A stretch of DNA of 64,000 nucleotides, from contig AP026148.1 in assembly GCA_030295235.1 (NCBI GenBank), forward strand, positions 773,501 through 837,500, written 5' to 3'. Shown here piece by piece: positions 21,337 to 31,883 of the stretch. The position numbers were made by a program, and so were the translations under genes. This stretch comes from Fistulifera solaris. Its lineage: Eukaryota > Bacillariophyta > Bacillariophyceae > Naviculales > Stauroneidaceae. The stretch's first letter is position 1. Every line of letters starts with the position of its first letter. Under the pieces are notes generated by a model. That model saw nothing but the letters and a program-made list of their open reading frames with translations, ran no database searches and had not been told where the DNA came from.

Positions 21337-22191
21337 TGTTGATTAAGATATTCCGTTTTTCAGTGTCCTATCTTGAAAGAAAGATCAACAAAAGGAAAGA
21401 ATGAGGGACGACGTGAGTACTGGTAAGATACCGTACCGTCGAAATAACAAAAACTGCACAGGTTTTTCGTTTTGGAAGGCACGACGAGAAGCATCACGAA
21501 CATCCTACGCGACGACGAAGTTCAGAGAGCTTCGCGGCCTATAAGGCCAAAGGACAATCTAGTAGTATCTACTCCGGAGTACCTTTTATCTTCTTTTGTT
21601 ATACTCGAAGCGCGACAGGTATTGACATACTTAATTGTAAAACTACTCGGAAAAATACATAAGGCCAGGCCCATCGGCTTTCTTCGGACATTCAAACAGC
21701 TGAACTGAGTAATTCCTCATTCCAGATTCCATATTTAAAATGAACCTCAGAACTCAGAAATCGGAGCAACAGTGTGACGTTTAAGGAGCTTACGTCGCCT
21801 ATGAGTCAGGACCAGTCCGACGAAGATTCACTCTACTGACTAGTGTAATAAGGGAATGAATGAATGACTTCGTGTAGGTGTGAGTCACACGACAGGATTT
21901 ACTTGCATTTTTGGATGGCCGCCGCCGCGCCGCGTTTGGTTGCACTCGCGTCATCCGCCGTTTTCGCTTGCTTCGCGGTGCCGACACCATTCAAAAAAAA
22001 AAAATAAACTTGCGAAGCATCATCAATCAAATACAATTCCACCGCATTAAACGGCAGTGATATTCTTCCCCTAGGTGTCATTTCATTCTTCATTCTTTTT
22101 GTGGTTACATAAACTGCGTTGTTTATTGTAAAACGACGGGAAAACAGCAAAATAGTTCTTTTTTTGTGTGTTTGAATTGAAGTGCGAACGG
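21337..22191. other. Divergent intergenic region
   Basis: This gap between the ABCG transporter and the Mpv17-like gene presumably holds both promoters. A TACTCCGGAGTA palindrome occurs at about 21569-21580. No gene is supported. Confidence 0.45.
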
Positions 22192-23182
22192 ATGAAATCA
22201 TTTCTTTTCACACTTTTGATAGGATTGCTATGGCTTTTTTCTCGGCCGGGCCTTTGCGCCCACATCAATTCGTCGACCGGTGTCTTTTTCTCCCGTTTTT
22301 TCCAATCAAATGATACAAAAACACCACAAAAAATCGCAACAACCAATTCTTTCTGCTGTTTACGTAGAAAGACGGATTAGTTCAATCGAACTACGACAAC
22401 AAAACAAACAACCCAAATTTCCGTTTCTGTATCTGATAGGAAGCACTGGCTTACTATCCGTGCTTTCGAAATGGACGGATCTTGTGTCCACATGGCAAGA
22501 ACGATCGCAATGGCTGTCTTTTTTTGCCCTTCTGGGCAGTCTTTCCCGAGTACCCCTCGGAGCTTTATTGCAAACCTACACACTCTGGTTGACAACACAA
22601 CCATTGCTGACCAAATCGATTACATCGGCTGTCATGGGTTGTGTCGGTGATGCCGTCGCGCAACGGTGGGAGCATCATCCGATTTACTCGAAACGACGGG
22701 GCCTGGCGGCGATGGTCGAGGGATTGTTGTGGAGTGGGCCTCTCATGCATCGCGCCTACTCCTTGTTTGAACACATCTTACCAGTTGGCAATAACATGGG
22801 ATTTGCGTTGATTCATGTCTTACTGGATTCTTTACTACTGGATAGTGTCTTTGTGACGAGTGCCTTTTGGATTACGGGTTTGTTGGAAGGTTTTTCCTTC
22901 AAGCAATTGCGACAACAATACCAACGGGATATTGGTGGTACACTCAAAGCCAGCTGGCTGACGAGTTTGTTCTTGTTGCCAGTGGAAGTCGTTTGCTTCC
23001 GCTATTTACCCGTCACCTACCGTGTCTTGGCTGTCAATGTGCTGGATATTGTGTGGGATACTGTGATTTCGTTCATGTCACATAAAACACGAGGAAAAGA
23101 GCTGACTTCTACAACAACAGACGAGTTATCATTACAGTCTCCCATTCTATCGCCCAGCGATGCCGCCTTGGCCATCAGTTAA
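22192..23182 (+). CDS. Mpv17/PMP22-family membrane protein with N-terminal signal peptide
   Basis: The gene model is exon 1 22192-22279 and exon 2 22368-23182, with an 88-bp intron starting GTGTCTTTTTC and ending TTTACGTAG; the product is 300 aa. The continuous frame over the main domain has no early ATG, whereas splicing joins it to MKSFLFTLLIGLLWLF, a good signal peptide. The Mpv17 domain is seen as LQTYTLWLTTQPLLTKSITSA... GCVGDAVAQ, GLLWSGPLMHRAY, DSLLLDSVFV and the terminal FRYLPVTYRVLAVNVLDIVWDTVISF. Family members are four-helix proteins of peroxisomal, mitochondrial or plastid membranes linked to metabolite passage. The signal peptide suggests entry through the ER, possibly toward the plastid, although no Phe cleavage motif is evident. 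Confidence 0.8.
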
Positions 23183-23868
23183 GAGGAATAAGGCGAACAA
23201 ACATTGACGATACAACTGTAAAATAGAAAACAAGCAACGAGTCATGTTTATAAATTTAGATTTTCGGTCGCGAGACAGAGAGATTGCGCTTTTAAGAGTC
23301 TCCATAAGGGCGCGTTGCTTGGTTTTAATTCAAGGTTCGAGTCACGGGGTGCGTTCCGGCTTTTCTTTTCAAGCGGCTAGCGGCACTTGAACAAATTGAT
23401 AAAAATATTGAGTTGCTTGACATTCCATTGGAACTTGAAACGGATTTACGGCGAAAGCCTGTTGCAATGAGTGCTCTCGAAAATGCTGAAACTAAAGACA
23501 ATCAAAAAACGAAGAATTGTGAGGGACGAGATATTATGATATTTAGGAGGGTGACGGGCGGGCTGCAATCCGCGACTGGAACTATGGGACTTTTTACAAT
23601 ATGAAACGACAACGGATATTGCAAGTCCTATCAAACCAAAAATGGCCATGATACACTTTCCGTTGAATACAAATGGGCCACACAGAACGTTTATTTCCCT
23701 AAAAATTCTGGACCTCATGAAACACACACACATTTTGACGAGTTTCAAAAAAGCGGGAAGCTTCTTACCTCGCTGACAGGTCTTTTGCGTTTCATGAACG
23801 AGCTAGCGATTACTTGAAAGACAGACTGAGTGAAGAGAACAACACTCGACTCAACAATAAGTAAAGCC
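23183..23868. other. Intergenic region
   Basis: I see no gene between the Mpv17-like gene and the trypsin-fold gene. Confidence 0.4.
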
Positions 23869-25497
23869 ATGAAACAATGGCTTTTTTTCCACGAGCTTCG
23901 CGATCGTTACTGTCTACGCCGATCCAGAAATCGTCATCGAAGAAAATGAAAATTCGCGCAATGTATTCCGGAGAGGTATTCATCCTCGCGGTCAAATCGA
24001 ACCACGAATGACTGGAGGATTTCCTAGTGGCCCGGGTGCCTTTCCCTTTACAGTTCACACATTCGATGGTGATCAAGGCTTATGCGGTGGTGTTTTAGTT
24101 CATTCAGATGTCGTTGTCACAGCAGCATCGTGTCAGAGTGTCTTTGAAGCCACCAATACAACTTATGTCGGTAGTAACGATCTGTATGGACGCGATTTTG
24201 CGCCACTAATAGCAATATCATCGGCGTTGCCACATCCCGACTTTGATGAGGTGACCTACGAGAATGATATTATGCTGTTGCATTTGGAAACCCCTGTTGG
24301 CAGTGCAGTCGCTACGATTGCTAAGCAAATACCATCGGATGATCAGTTATTATTTGCTTTGGGCTTTGGGAGACTCAATCCACTCGATGAAACATTTCCC
24401 ACGACTCGACATGAAGTCGACATGCCAGCGGTTAGCTTTTCGGCATGTCGAGATGTCTATGCGAACGCTGTTGATTCGGAGCGAAATGTATGTGCGGGTA
24501 TTGCTGGGATGGGACCTTGTGACGGAGATGAAGGAGCACCATTACTGGATGCCGTCACAACGACACTTCAGGGAATTTGGTCCTATTCAGAAGGATGTGG
24601 AGCCGCACCGGCTGTCTTCACTCGAGTGGCCTATTATGATTCATGGATTCGTGAATTCATATGCAACTATTCGCAGAGCTGCCCGACGATTGCTCGTCGC
24701 CAGGAGAGGATGATGATGTACCCGTTACTGATGACGAATCGACGAATGATGACATTCCCGTACACGATGACGTGCCTGTTCCAGCGGATGATGATGAACC
24801 TGTAGATGACGACAACATTCCAACATCATCACCAACGCATGAAGTATTGCAACCGAATAACGGAAAGGGAAAAGGCAAAGGAAACAGATCCAGGAAGTCT
24901 GTGGATAGCAAATCGCACAAGAAGAACAGATCCGACAAACTGTCGAAGAAGTCGTTGTCGTCAGGTAAAGGCTCGACGGGGAAAGGGTCTAATGGCACAG
25001 GTTCAACGGGTAAAGGATCCGGAAAAGGGTCATTGGGAAAAGGTTCTAATGGGAAAGGGTCATTTGGAAAAGGTTCTAGTGGAAAAGGCTCATTAGGGAA
25101 GGGAGCTATTGGAAACGGCTCTATCGGAAAAGGTTCTGCAGGTAACGGCTCCAATGGCAAAGGATCTACTGGAAAGGGATCGAATGGCAAAGGATCTACT
25201 GGAAAGGGATCGAATGGCAAAGGCTCCTCTGGAAAAGGATATGTCGGCAAGGAATCGGGCGGCAAGGGTTCTTCTGGAAAAGGATCAGGCGGCAAAGGTT
25301 CTTATGGGAAAAAATCGAGCAAGAAAGGTTCTTCGGGTAAAAAATTATACGGCAAAGGATCATCAAGTGGGAAACGTACCTACGGAAAGGGTTCAGACCG
25401 ACAGTCGGCAACAACGCTGACAGATGATCGTGCCGTTGATGTCTCCCCCTACAATATATTGGAGCGACGCCATAATCGGTCACCATACTCTCCATAA
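23869..25497 (+). CDS. Trypsin-fold pseudoprotease with long silaffin-like K/G/S repeat tail, copy A
   Basis: Three pieces in changing frames form one gene. A signal peptide read from ATG 23869 (or 23877) shifts frame at the T7 run 23882-23888. The S1-type domain follows (24008-24690). A tail in another frame runs to 25497, with the shift near 24670-24690. The span is a multiple of three, as expected for one gained and one lost base. The S1 fold is clear (GGFPSGPGAFPF, GGVLVHSDVVVTAASC, DIMLLHL, GPCDGDEGAPLL), but the catalytic His is Ser (TAASC) and the catalytic Ser is Glu (GDEGA). The enzyme should therefore be inactive. The tail has an acidic Asp-rich part (DDDVPVTDDESTNDD) and then about 25 pentads of the KGSxG type, lysine- and serine-rich like silica-associated silaffins. 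It is probably secreted. Copy B lies at 55029-56131. Confidence 0.82.
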
Positions 25498-25897
25498 GCC
25501 TTCACAACTAGACCAACAGTTTAATGAATAGCAATTCTTTTACTTAACCATCCAATTATCAACTAACTGATATACTTTTGTATAAACTTGATAAAGGACA
25601 GAAATTAGCCTTCGCACTGTAATGCACTGGATTGTTTTACTCAGGCGCGAAAATTATCAACAAAGCGTGCACTCTGAATGATGCCCTGGCCGGAGCCAAT
25701 GTGTTGTCAAGAACAGATCCAATGAGCAACTGACCATCGTCATCCCAAAATATTCCTACCGTGGTGAAGCAAAACAACCACTGACATATTTTTTAATAAG
25801 TCATACCTCAGCTGCTTCATCGAAGATCCTTACGATCATTCTTTTCAGTGAATGCGCTTTATCTAAAAACTCCGGAAGGTGGCGGGTTAACCATTAG

Positions 25898-25919
25898 CAC
25901 GACTGCATTGCAGTCACGA
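25898..25919 (+). repeat. Hairpin repeat copy
   Basis: CACGACTGCA and TGCAGTCACG arms flank a single T, giving a perfect 7-bp stem core (GACTGCA/TGCAGTC). It belongs to the same family as 7459, 26130, 28302, 31885, 35471 and 41022. Confidence 0.65.
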
Positions 25920-26007
25920 ACCAAAAATATATTCTCCAATGCAGGCTACCGGAGCTCCTGACGCTAAATTGATAAGCTGTAATTATCCTTGGTAACAAAC
26001 AACTGTT

Positions 26008-26051
26008 ACACGCAACATTATCAGCAAATACACGCAACATTATCAGCAAAT
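26008..26051. repeat. 22-bp perfect tandem duplication
   Basis: The unit beginning ACACGCAACATTATCAGCAA occurs twice back to back. Confidence 0.85.
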
Positions 26052-26129
26052 GATTTACTGATTGTGTCAAGCTTGCCAGTAGGTTTCTGCAAAATTGAAT
26101 GTAGGCCCAAAGTGTAAGCGACCATTCTT

Positions 26130-26151
26130 CACGACTGCATTCCAGTCACGA
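26130..26151 (+). repeat. Hairpin repeat copy
   Basis: The core is CACGACTGCATTCCAGTCAC, with one substitution from the copy at 25898. Confidence 0.65.
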
Positions 26152-26511
26152 AATGATTGTCGTGCGAAGCCCACTGCTTCCTAGCTGGAGGTTCTTCTAC
26201 AAAATTGCTAAGCTGCACCTGTCGTTGATATGATGGAGTTGTTGTATTCAACAATTGCAACGGATGATAATACGATCCTGTCGAAAAACGTAATTCGTGA
26301 CTGAAGCATGATGTTCACTGGCCGTGACTGACTCACTTTTTCTTTTCGCAGCACGCAGCACCACAAAAATTATTGATGTTTTTCTTTTTCGTCGTTGATG
26401 CTCCTGATCGCTCGCAAAAATCTCGATCGACCTTTCGAAACGCTGCAATACCAACTGATTCTGTTCTTATTCTATAGTTCTGCTACACACAGAAGCAACT
26501 AAGAAAACGAA

Positions 26512-27175
26512 ATGACGAAACGACGTCATTTATTACTGCTACAGTGCTTCGGAATGCATTGGCTGTTCTGTCAAGCCAATGGGTTTTCGATCACGCGAGA
26601 GACGCAATTAATTCGTTCTAGGACGTTTCCAAGCAACCAACGTCGCCCTCTTGTATCAAACACGACGAAACACGCACCACGAAACAGCAGCACATCACTG
26701 TTATTACTAAACTGGCGAGGCGGTGCGATATTGACATCAACGACAATTTCATCGCTGACGCAGCGAATTGTGTCGTCTTCTCAAGCCTGTTGGGTGGTAT
26801 TAATCTGCACTGTCATCTTGGAAAGTTGTGCTACCTCTGTATCAAAGCAATCGCGTGATCTAAAGTCAAAGCGACTTTTTGCGCTCGCCTGTGCCATGTA
26901 TCTTCTGAGGTACGTCCCTGTGGAAGCGAAATTTTTACTATGCGCCTCCATTTCTCGACAGCTAACCTTTCATTTTGATTTCTAAAAGCATGTGGGGCTT
27001 CAATTTGAGTTTGGCGCAAGTTCCGGTCGGCATCGCGTATGCGGTATGGAGTGCACTCGGAACGACATTGGTATCGACCATAGGTATTCTACATTTTGAT
27101 GAAACGATGAATTGGAAGAAAGCGGTTTGTTTGCTGTTGATTGTCGCGGGAGTTGTCGGATTGAATGTTGGATGA
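26512..27175 (+). CDS. Small multidrug-resistance (SMR/EmrE) family transporter, probably plastid-targeted
   Basis: Exons are 26512-26909 and 26989-27175, with a 79-bp GT-AG intron; the product is 194 aa. An N-terminal hydrophobic stretch ends in QANGFSITRE, resembling the A-x-F plastid cleavage motif of stramenopiles. An Arg/Ser/Thr-rich transit-like region of about 50 aa follows. The C-terminal part is a four-helix SMR domain: ACWVVLICTVILESCAT (the Glu at the EmrE proton/drug-coupling position is present), the second helix just before the splice junction, VPVGIAYAVWSALGTTLVSTIG, and AVCLLLIVAGVVGLNVG. Bacterial members exchange protons for quaternary cations or guanidinium. If the targeting is right, this one works in a plastid membrane. 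No indel is evident. Confidence 0.87.
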
Positions 27176-27753
27176 TTTTTACAATACTAGTGAACGAGAG
27201 GAAGCAACGTAGAATAAAGAACAATTGCGAAAATAGATTATTAATGAGTTACGGAGTAGTTTTGAACGACAGATGACCTCCCGCTCTTTGCACGTACACA
27301 TGCCGCACCCTCTATCGTTCAATACGTGATGAAAAGCGCGATTAAAGAAGCTGGGCACTTTGTCGTGAGGCAACTCTTTCAAAACAACGGAAAGGCAGCA
27401 CAAAGTATCGTTAGTCAGGACTACGTCATGCCCGCGTACGACAACGAGTATTTCCCTTTCAATTCTGGAGCTGAATCTCAAATTAACGCGCTTCAAGAAA
27501 TCTCATGTTCGTTGCAGCGGACGATCGACGTGTGATTTGCCACGGACAGCCGCGATGACAACTAATCTATTGTGGAGGTAGCCTAGGGCGTTCGGTTGAT
27601 TGTCGAGTACATTGAATGCAATCAAAGTAGCGCGTTTTTGTCCCTAGTTATTGGAATACATTACCTTATCGATCAAAAAAAAAGAATTTCCACAGCAGTC
27701 GCATCATGATAAAAATGTCGGTGGGAACCATTGTAATCCTAGAATAGTTCAGC

Positions 27754-27870
27754 ATGACAACAGCCAATAATTCGATAGATTCTTGTTTCCTCACTCCGAC
27801 TTTTTTTACTCCAGCATTTGCCAAAAATCCCACAGTCGGTGCAAGTGATGTAGACGACAAGTGTGGCTTT
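27754..27870 (+). pseudogene. Relic of subtilisin-like protease
   Basis: The frame reads NNSIDSC ... TPAFAKNPTVGASDVDDK. It matches the segment after the oxyanion-hole Asn in the full-length neighbours ([28 protein letters not shown] at 30.9 kb). The Asp and His catalytic blocks are absent upstream and no GTSMAAPH block follows, so only a fragment remains. Confidence 0.7.
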
Positions 27871-28301
27871 AAGCATCAAGTGTTGACATCCTGTCGGCCT
27901 TACTATTGCCCAACATGGCAATCCTATTCAATAGAAAGAGTATGACAGCAGACGTACTCGTAACCACTGAACGATTAACCGCGATATCTTTGACGGAACC
28001 ATCATTTTGCCAATCGATAGGTACGGTTTCTTGTCTCGGAGTCATCGTTCACCTAACCGATCGCGTGCGATGAGAAGTTGAAAGAAAATCTCAGAAACGA
28101 CTGAAAGTATCAACCAGTTCCCAGTGCTCTATAAGCAGAACTCGCGCTTAGTTATCTTTTGAGGAACGAAAGATAGATAGATAGCACAGTCACTTTCTTT
28201 TCCACCCGAACACCATTCCTATCAATCACGACTTCAGGAATTATGACGGAGTCGAAACAAACTATGGAGTACAATCCTTCTACCATCCGGCAGCTCGCGC
28301 T

Positions 28302-28324
28302 TCATGACTGAAATACAGTCGTGG
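28302..28324 (-). repeat. Hairpin repeat copy
   Basis: The core is TCATGACTGAAATACAGTCG. Its reverse complement fits the CCACGACTG...CAGTCATGA family consensus. Confidence 0.65.
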
Positions 28325-28635
28325 CGAAAACCAGACTACACTTTGGGACTATAGTATTTACTGAAGCTTAAGGGCAAACGATGATCCCCAAGGCTTTTTT
28401 GACAAAACGAGTCATCGATGCGTCCGCTACAAATGATGCTGAAGTGGTATCACCGTGACAAGAATCTTATGGTGCTTTGCAAGCTAGCCAAAAGTTCGCC
28501 TGATGCAGCGACGAAGCACATCATGAGGCAATAACAGTATCACAATCATGAGCTTACTTTATTAGAAAAAGAATAAGAAGGTGAATACTGTCTTCTATTC
28601 GTGTTTACTTAGGTTAACTTTGATTCGATTTGCTG

Positions 28636-29143
28636 CTACGACACCTCCTTCACACAAAAAGAAAAAAAGGAACACGAACTCAACCCATTGAAACATTTCT
28701 CCCTGCATTGAACACAACCAAGGAGACAGGGATGAAATAGTGGTTTAATCACAAGTCAGATCGATTGTCATGAAAAAACGTTCATTTGCTAAGGGCACTT
28801 ACCCATTGCTACAGGAACTTGAACCGAAACAGAAAGATGCGTCTGAATCGGTCGCGCAAATAGCATCTCCTTCGTAAGTTCGAATGCACAAACCATCTCT
28901 GCCGCACGGATCTCCTTTCGTAGTACAGGTCTCAAAAGCACTAGCTCTTGAGCAATCCGTGGGTGGATCAGCCGGGGCGTCCTCCGGGCCGTCGTCCGGT
29001 GGCCCTGAGGGAATATTCTTATCGCTGCAGAGAAGGTTCATTCGTTCAAATAACGACATCGGCTGACTCTGTGCCGTTGACGCGAGAGTGAGAGCGAGTA
29101 GGACAAGAATGCATCGGTAAAAGAGTGTTTGCGGAAGCTTCAT
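28636..29143 (-). CDS. Secreted Cys-rich protein, 11-cysteine family, copy 1
   Basis: Exons are 28803-29143 and 28636-28702; the product is 135 aa. The start at 29143 gives a signal peptide (MKLPQTLFYRCILVLLALTL). The mature protein has SLFERMNLLC, a short acidic/Pro spacer, then FETCTTKGDPCGRDGLCIRT, ICATDSDASFC and, from exon 2, EKCFNGLSSC...FCV. The second exon was found by comparison with copy 2 (31884-32575), which has the same intron position, the same CFNG-x-S-x-C motif and the same 11 cysteines. I do not recognise the domain. Without splicing, translation stops within the GGTAAGT donor. It is divergently oriented to the subtilisin at 29988, an arrangement repeated for copy 2, so the pair may be co-regulated or functionally linked. 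Confidence 0.78.
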
Positions 29144-29987
29144 GATGAGGTTGCTCGAGGTTTTGTTTGTTTTGGATATAACATTCTCCATCTTCAAGAG
29201 TTTGACGAAGGTGCAAGGTTCACTGTTCACTGTTCACTCGTCGCTGGTCGCTCGAGTACAACTACAACCTCACAGTCCAAAGGACTTGTTCTGACTTCAG
29301 ACTATCATGCGAGTACTTGTTCCGTACTGAATCTACCTTATACCTTATCATTGCCCGGCAGCCGGCCCTTTGTACGATAGACGATAGGCGAGAAAGGCGA
29401 CAGATGGCAGAACGAGTAACGAGTCAGTCCTCTGCGTTTAGAGCTCCCCGATCCCCGATGCCCAATGATCAATTATCAATGAGGCATCGACTACAAAAAA
29501 GCAAAAAAGAAATTACTGGTACTACGTAGTAAGAGACCTAGGTTACAACGCAAACGGCATTGGCAAGGCATAAATCAAAATGATTAAGTAAAACATTAAT
29601 ATAATCAAAAAAAAAAAAATTTTTTATCAATGAAAGTGTAGATTATCTGAATTTTACATTCGGAAGTGGGGACTGGAGACAGTAAAAGAAAAGAACTCGT
29701 GTTTCAAGATTAAAGTGCTGGGGTTTTATTTATACTGATCTATTATTGCCCCCGCGGAAACGACGTTGACGTGTGCCGCAGGCCCCTATCGTTGCAGTGC
29801 CACACTGAAAACGAATACAAAGTAATAAGAAAAAAAGAGTATTAAGTGATTCAAACTCGAGAAAAAGATCCGGAACCTTTTCCTCGTCACTCGTCACTCG
29901 TCCCCAATAAACAATAAAAGATCGCAACGAAATAATTGAATTGAAGGAACTGGTATATTTCTCATTACAAGGTATCGGACGTTCAAC
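29144..29987. other. Divergent promoter region between Cys-rich protein 1 and subtilisin 1
   Basis: This is an 844-bp non-coding interval with an A-run/T-run junction near 29608-29626. No gene is seen. Confidence 0.45.
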
Positions 29988-31272
29988 ATGAGGCGATTGA
30001 ATATACCATTGATGTTGGCGATCTTGCCAGCAGCAAGATCAGTTCATGCTAGGAATGAAACTACCGTGATCCCAAATCAGTACATCGTCTATTATGAAAA
30101 GAATGCAGACCCTGTCGCCACCAATGAAAGACTCTTTTTTTCTTCCGATTCATCGGTGGCGTCCTCTGAAGATTTTCGAGTCGTCGTGGAAGCGCGCAGA
30201 GCGATTGCCATTGCTGGTATAACCGATGAGCAATATCAAGAGCTTCTTCAGGATCCTGCTGTCGCAAAGATTACTCCGGTAAGCTCGAATGAATCATCAT
30301 CGACCGTCTACTCCTCATTTTCCGACATGTTTCGAGTACATCCCTCAAGTTTTTCTCATTTACTCCGTAAGTAGGACTACAGAATTTCGATTGCGGCAGT
30401 CGATAGCTGGGGATTGGACCGAATCGATCAATCCGATCTTCCTCTCGACGACACATACAACACTCCATACACGGGCGCTGGGGGTCCAAGTATACATTAT
30501 TGACACGGGTATCAAGAAAAGCCACGTGGATTTTCAAGGTCGAGCTACGTGCGGTTTGAATATGATTCCCTATGAAAGTTGCGATGACACTCAATCTCAT
30601 GGTACGCATGTGGCGGGGACAGTCGGAGGCAGAAGGTATGGTGTAGCCAAGGGCGTTAGCTTGATTGATGTAAAGGTGCTGAATGCCACCGGTAGCGGCG
30701 AGTGGTCGTCTCTTATATCTGCCCTGGAGTATGTGATTGAACAAAAGAAGGAATCACCAGAGACACCCATGGTGATCAACATGTCCTTGGGTGGCGCAGA
30801 AATCATACCAGAATTCAAGGACATTATTGATGAAGCTGTTGCGGCAGGGATTGTAGTTGTTGTGGCGGCAGGCAACGATTCGATCGATGCCTGTGAATTC
30901 TCCCCGGCATACGTGCAAAGTGCTATAACGGTCGGGGCGAGTGATTGGGACGACAAGCCAGCCGATTTTTTCTAATTTTGGTCGCTGCGTCGACTTGTAT
31001 GCACCGGGCGTCAGTATAAACTCTGCTTATTTTATGTTCGACATGTCCATAACATACGACGGGACGAGTATGGCTGCACCCCACGTCGCCGGTGTTGCGG
31101 CGCTTTACTTGAAGCACATCCAACTTGGACATCCGCCCAAGTTTGGAATGCTATGAAAAAGGATGCCGTAGGAGGGAAAATTCAAGTCACGCTCGATTTC
31201 TTTCAGCTGAACACGTATTTTCGAAAGAGAAGAACCACCGATCTTTTGTTGCAAGCTCAGCACATTGATTAG
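29988..31272 (+). pseudogene. Subtilisin-like (S8, proteinase K type) protease 1, frameshifted
   Basis: Exon 1 is 29988-30278 (signal peptide, then inhibitor-I9-type prodomain with IPNQYIVYYEKNAD). A 96-bp intron follows and exon 2 is 30375-31272. Catalytic blocks are all present: Asp in VYIIDTGIKKSH, His in HGTHVAGTVGG, oxyanion Asn in VVAAGNDS and Ser in [11 protein letters not shown]. Three single-base indels relative to the paralogue at 33203 break the frame: an extra G in the G5 run near 30480, an extra T in the T6 run near 30966-30971, and a missing G near 31110. The exon length (898 bp, net +1) agrees with this count. The C-terminus (TYFRKRRTTDLLLQAQ) still aligns to the stop at 31272. 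Either a very recent pseudogene or consensus errors in an active gene. Confidence 0.85.
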
Positions 31273-31883
31273 AATAAAACTAGATTATGCCTTGGTCATT
31301 TCTACTATTATATCTCTCTAGTCAGGAAGTCGTGTTAAGTATCAGCTGCCAGCTAGGGACTTTGCTGTTTGCTTGGTGGTGCTTCAGATTGTGGATTCAA
31401 GACTCAATAGTCGTCAGAATTCTTCAACAGCAACAGCGACCTAAATACTAAAATGAATTCAAAATTGATTTAGATACTTCAATGTGCGTAATTTATGTTT
31501 CTATCACACCTTGCACTTTTGGCTTCGACTTTGTTCATTCAGAGTTCAGAGCTGGAACGTGTAGGAGTGCATCCCATGTTGCCGGAGTCGCGACATTCTA
31601 CCTGCAAACCAATCAAACGTTGACGCAAGAGCCAACATGAACTGTCCTGCGAGGTCACACGATCAGAAGAGTGCGCCGTACGCTCTCCCCTTTGGAAAAC
31701 TACTTTCGAATTTCCACGACATCTAGTGACGTTCCAGGCAGTCTTCGTGTCGACGCGAGTGATCACGATGGCAGTAGCCACAGCCAGTAATGAAAGAGCC
31801 ACGGAACGTCAAAAATGTGTAGTTGACTCTTTTGTAGCCCATAAGTCACTGACTTTCTCTCATAGATAATGATAGCAGCGTCT
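31273..31883. other. Intergenic region with second subtilisin relic
   Basis: Only the S8 relic at 31551-31726 is recognised. Confidence 0.45.
31551..31726 (+). pseudogene. Relic of subtilisin-like protease C-terminus
   Basis: The frame starting near 31551 reads AGTCRSASHVAGVATFYLQT, matching the catalytic-Ser block [20 protein letters not shown] of the intact neighbour. About 100 bp later LENYFRISTTSSD matches the C-terminal VENYFRMRRTT. The catalytic Ser is Cys in this reading (GTC for GTS), a frame break lies between the two blocks, and all upstream domains are missing. Confidence 0.75.

Larger units (their letters stand above)
25498..26511. other. Intergenic region carrying hairpin and tandem repeats
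   Basis: No gene is seen. Two hairpin repeats with core GACTGCATTGCAGTC or GACTGCATTCCAGTC lie at 25898-25919 and 26130-26151. A perfect 22-bp tandem duplication occupies 26008-26051. Confidence 0.55.
27176..28635. other. Intergenic region with subtilisin relic and hairpin repeat
   Basis: Apart from the S8 relic at 27754-27870 and a hairpin repeat at 28302-28324, nothing is recognised. A short AGAT microsatellite lies near 28168-28182. Confidence 0.45.

Noticed and set aside
23325-23360. GGTTCGAGTC motif as a possible tRNA
   Set aside because: No cloverleaf with a matching acceptor stem was found around it.
24657-25295. 212-aa minus-strand frame rich in Pro-Phe-Glu repeats
   Set aside because: It is the antisense shadow of the KGSxG repeat tail of the pseudo-trypsin.
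23869-25497. Conserved -1 programmed frameshifting to join the trypsin fold and its tail in both copies
   Set aside because: Both copies shift in the same direction, but at different places relative to the second C-terminal Cys, and no slippery heptamer with a stem was seen. Single-base loss is simpler.
25898-28324. CRISPR-like array from the repeated palindromes
   Set aside because: Copies are far apart, irregularly spaced, on both strands and in a eukaryotic genome.
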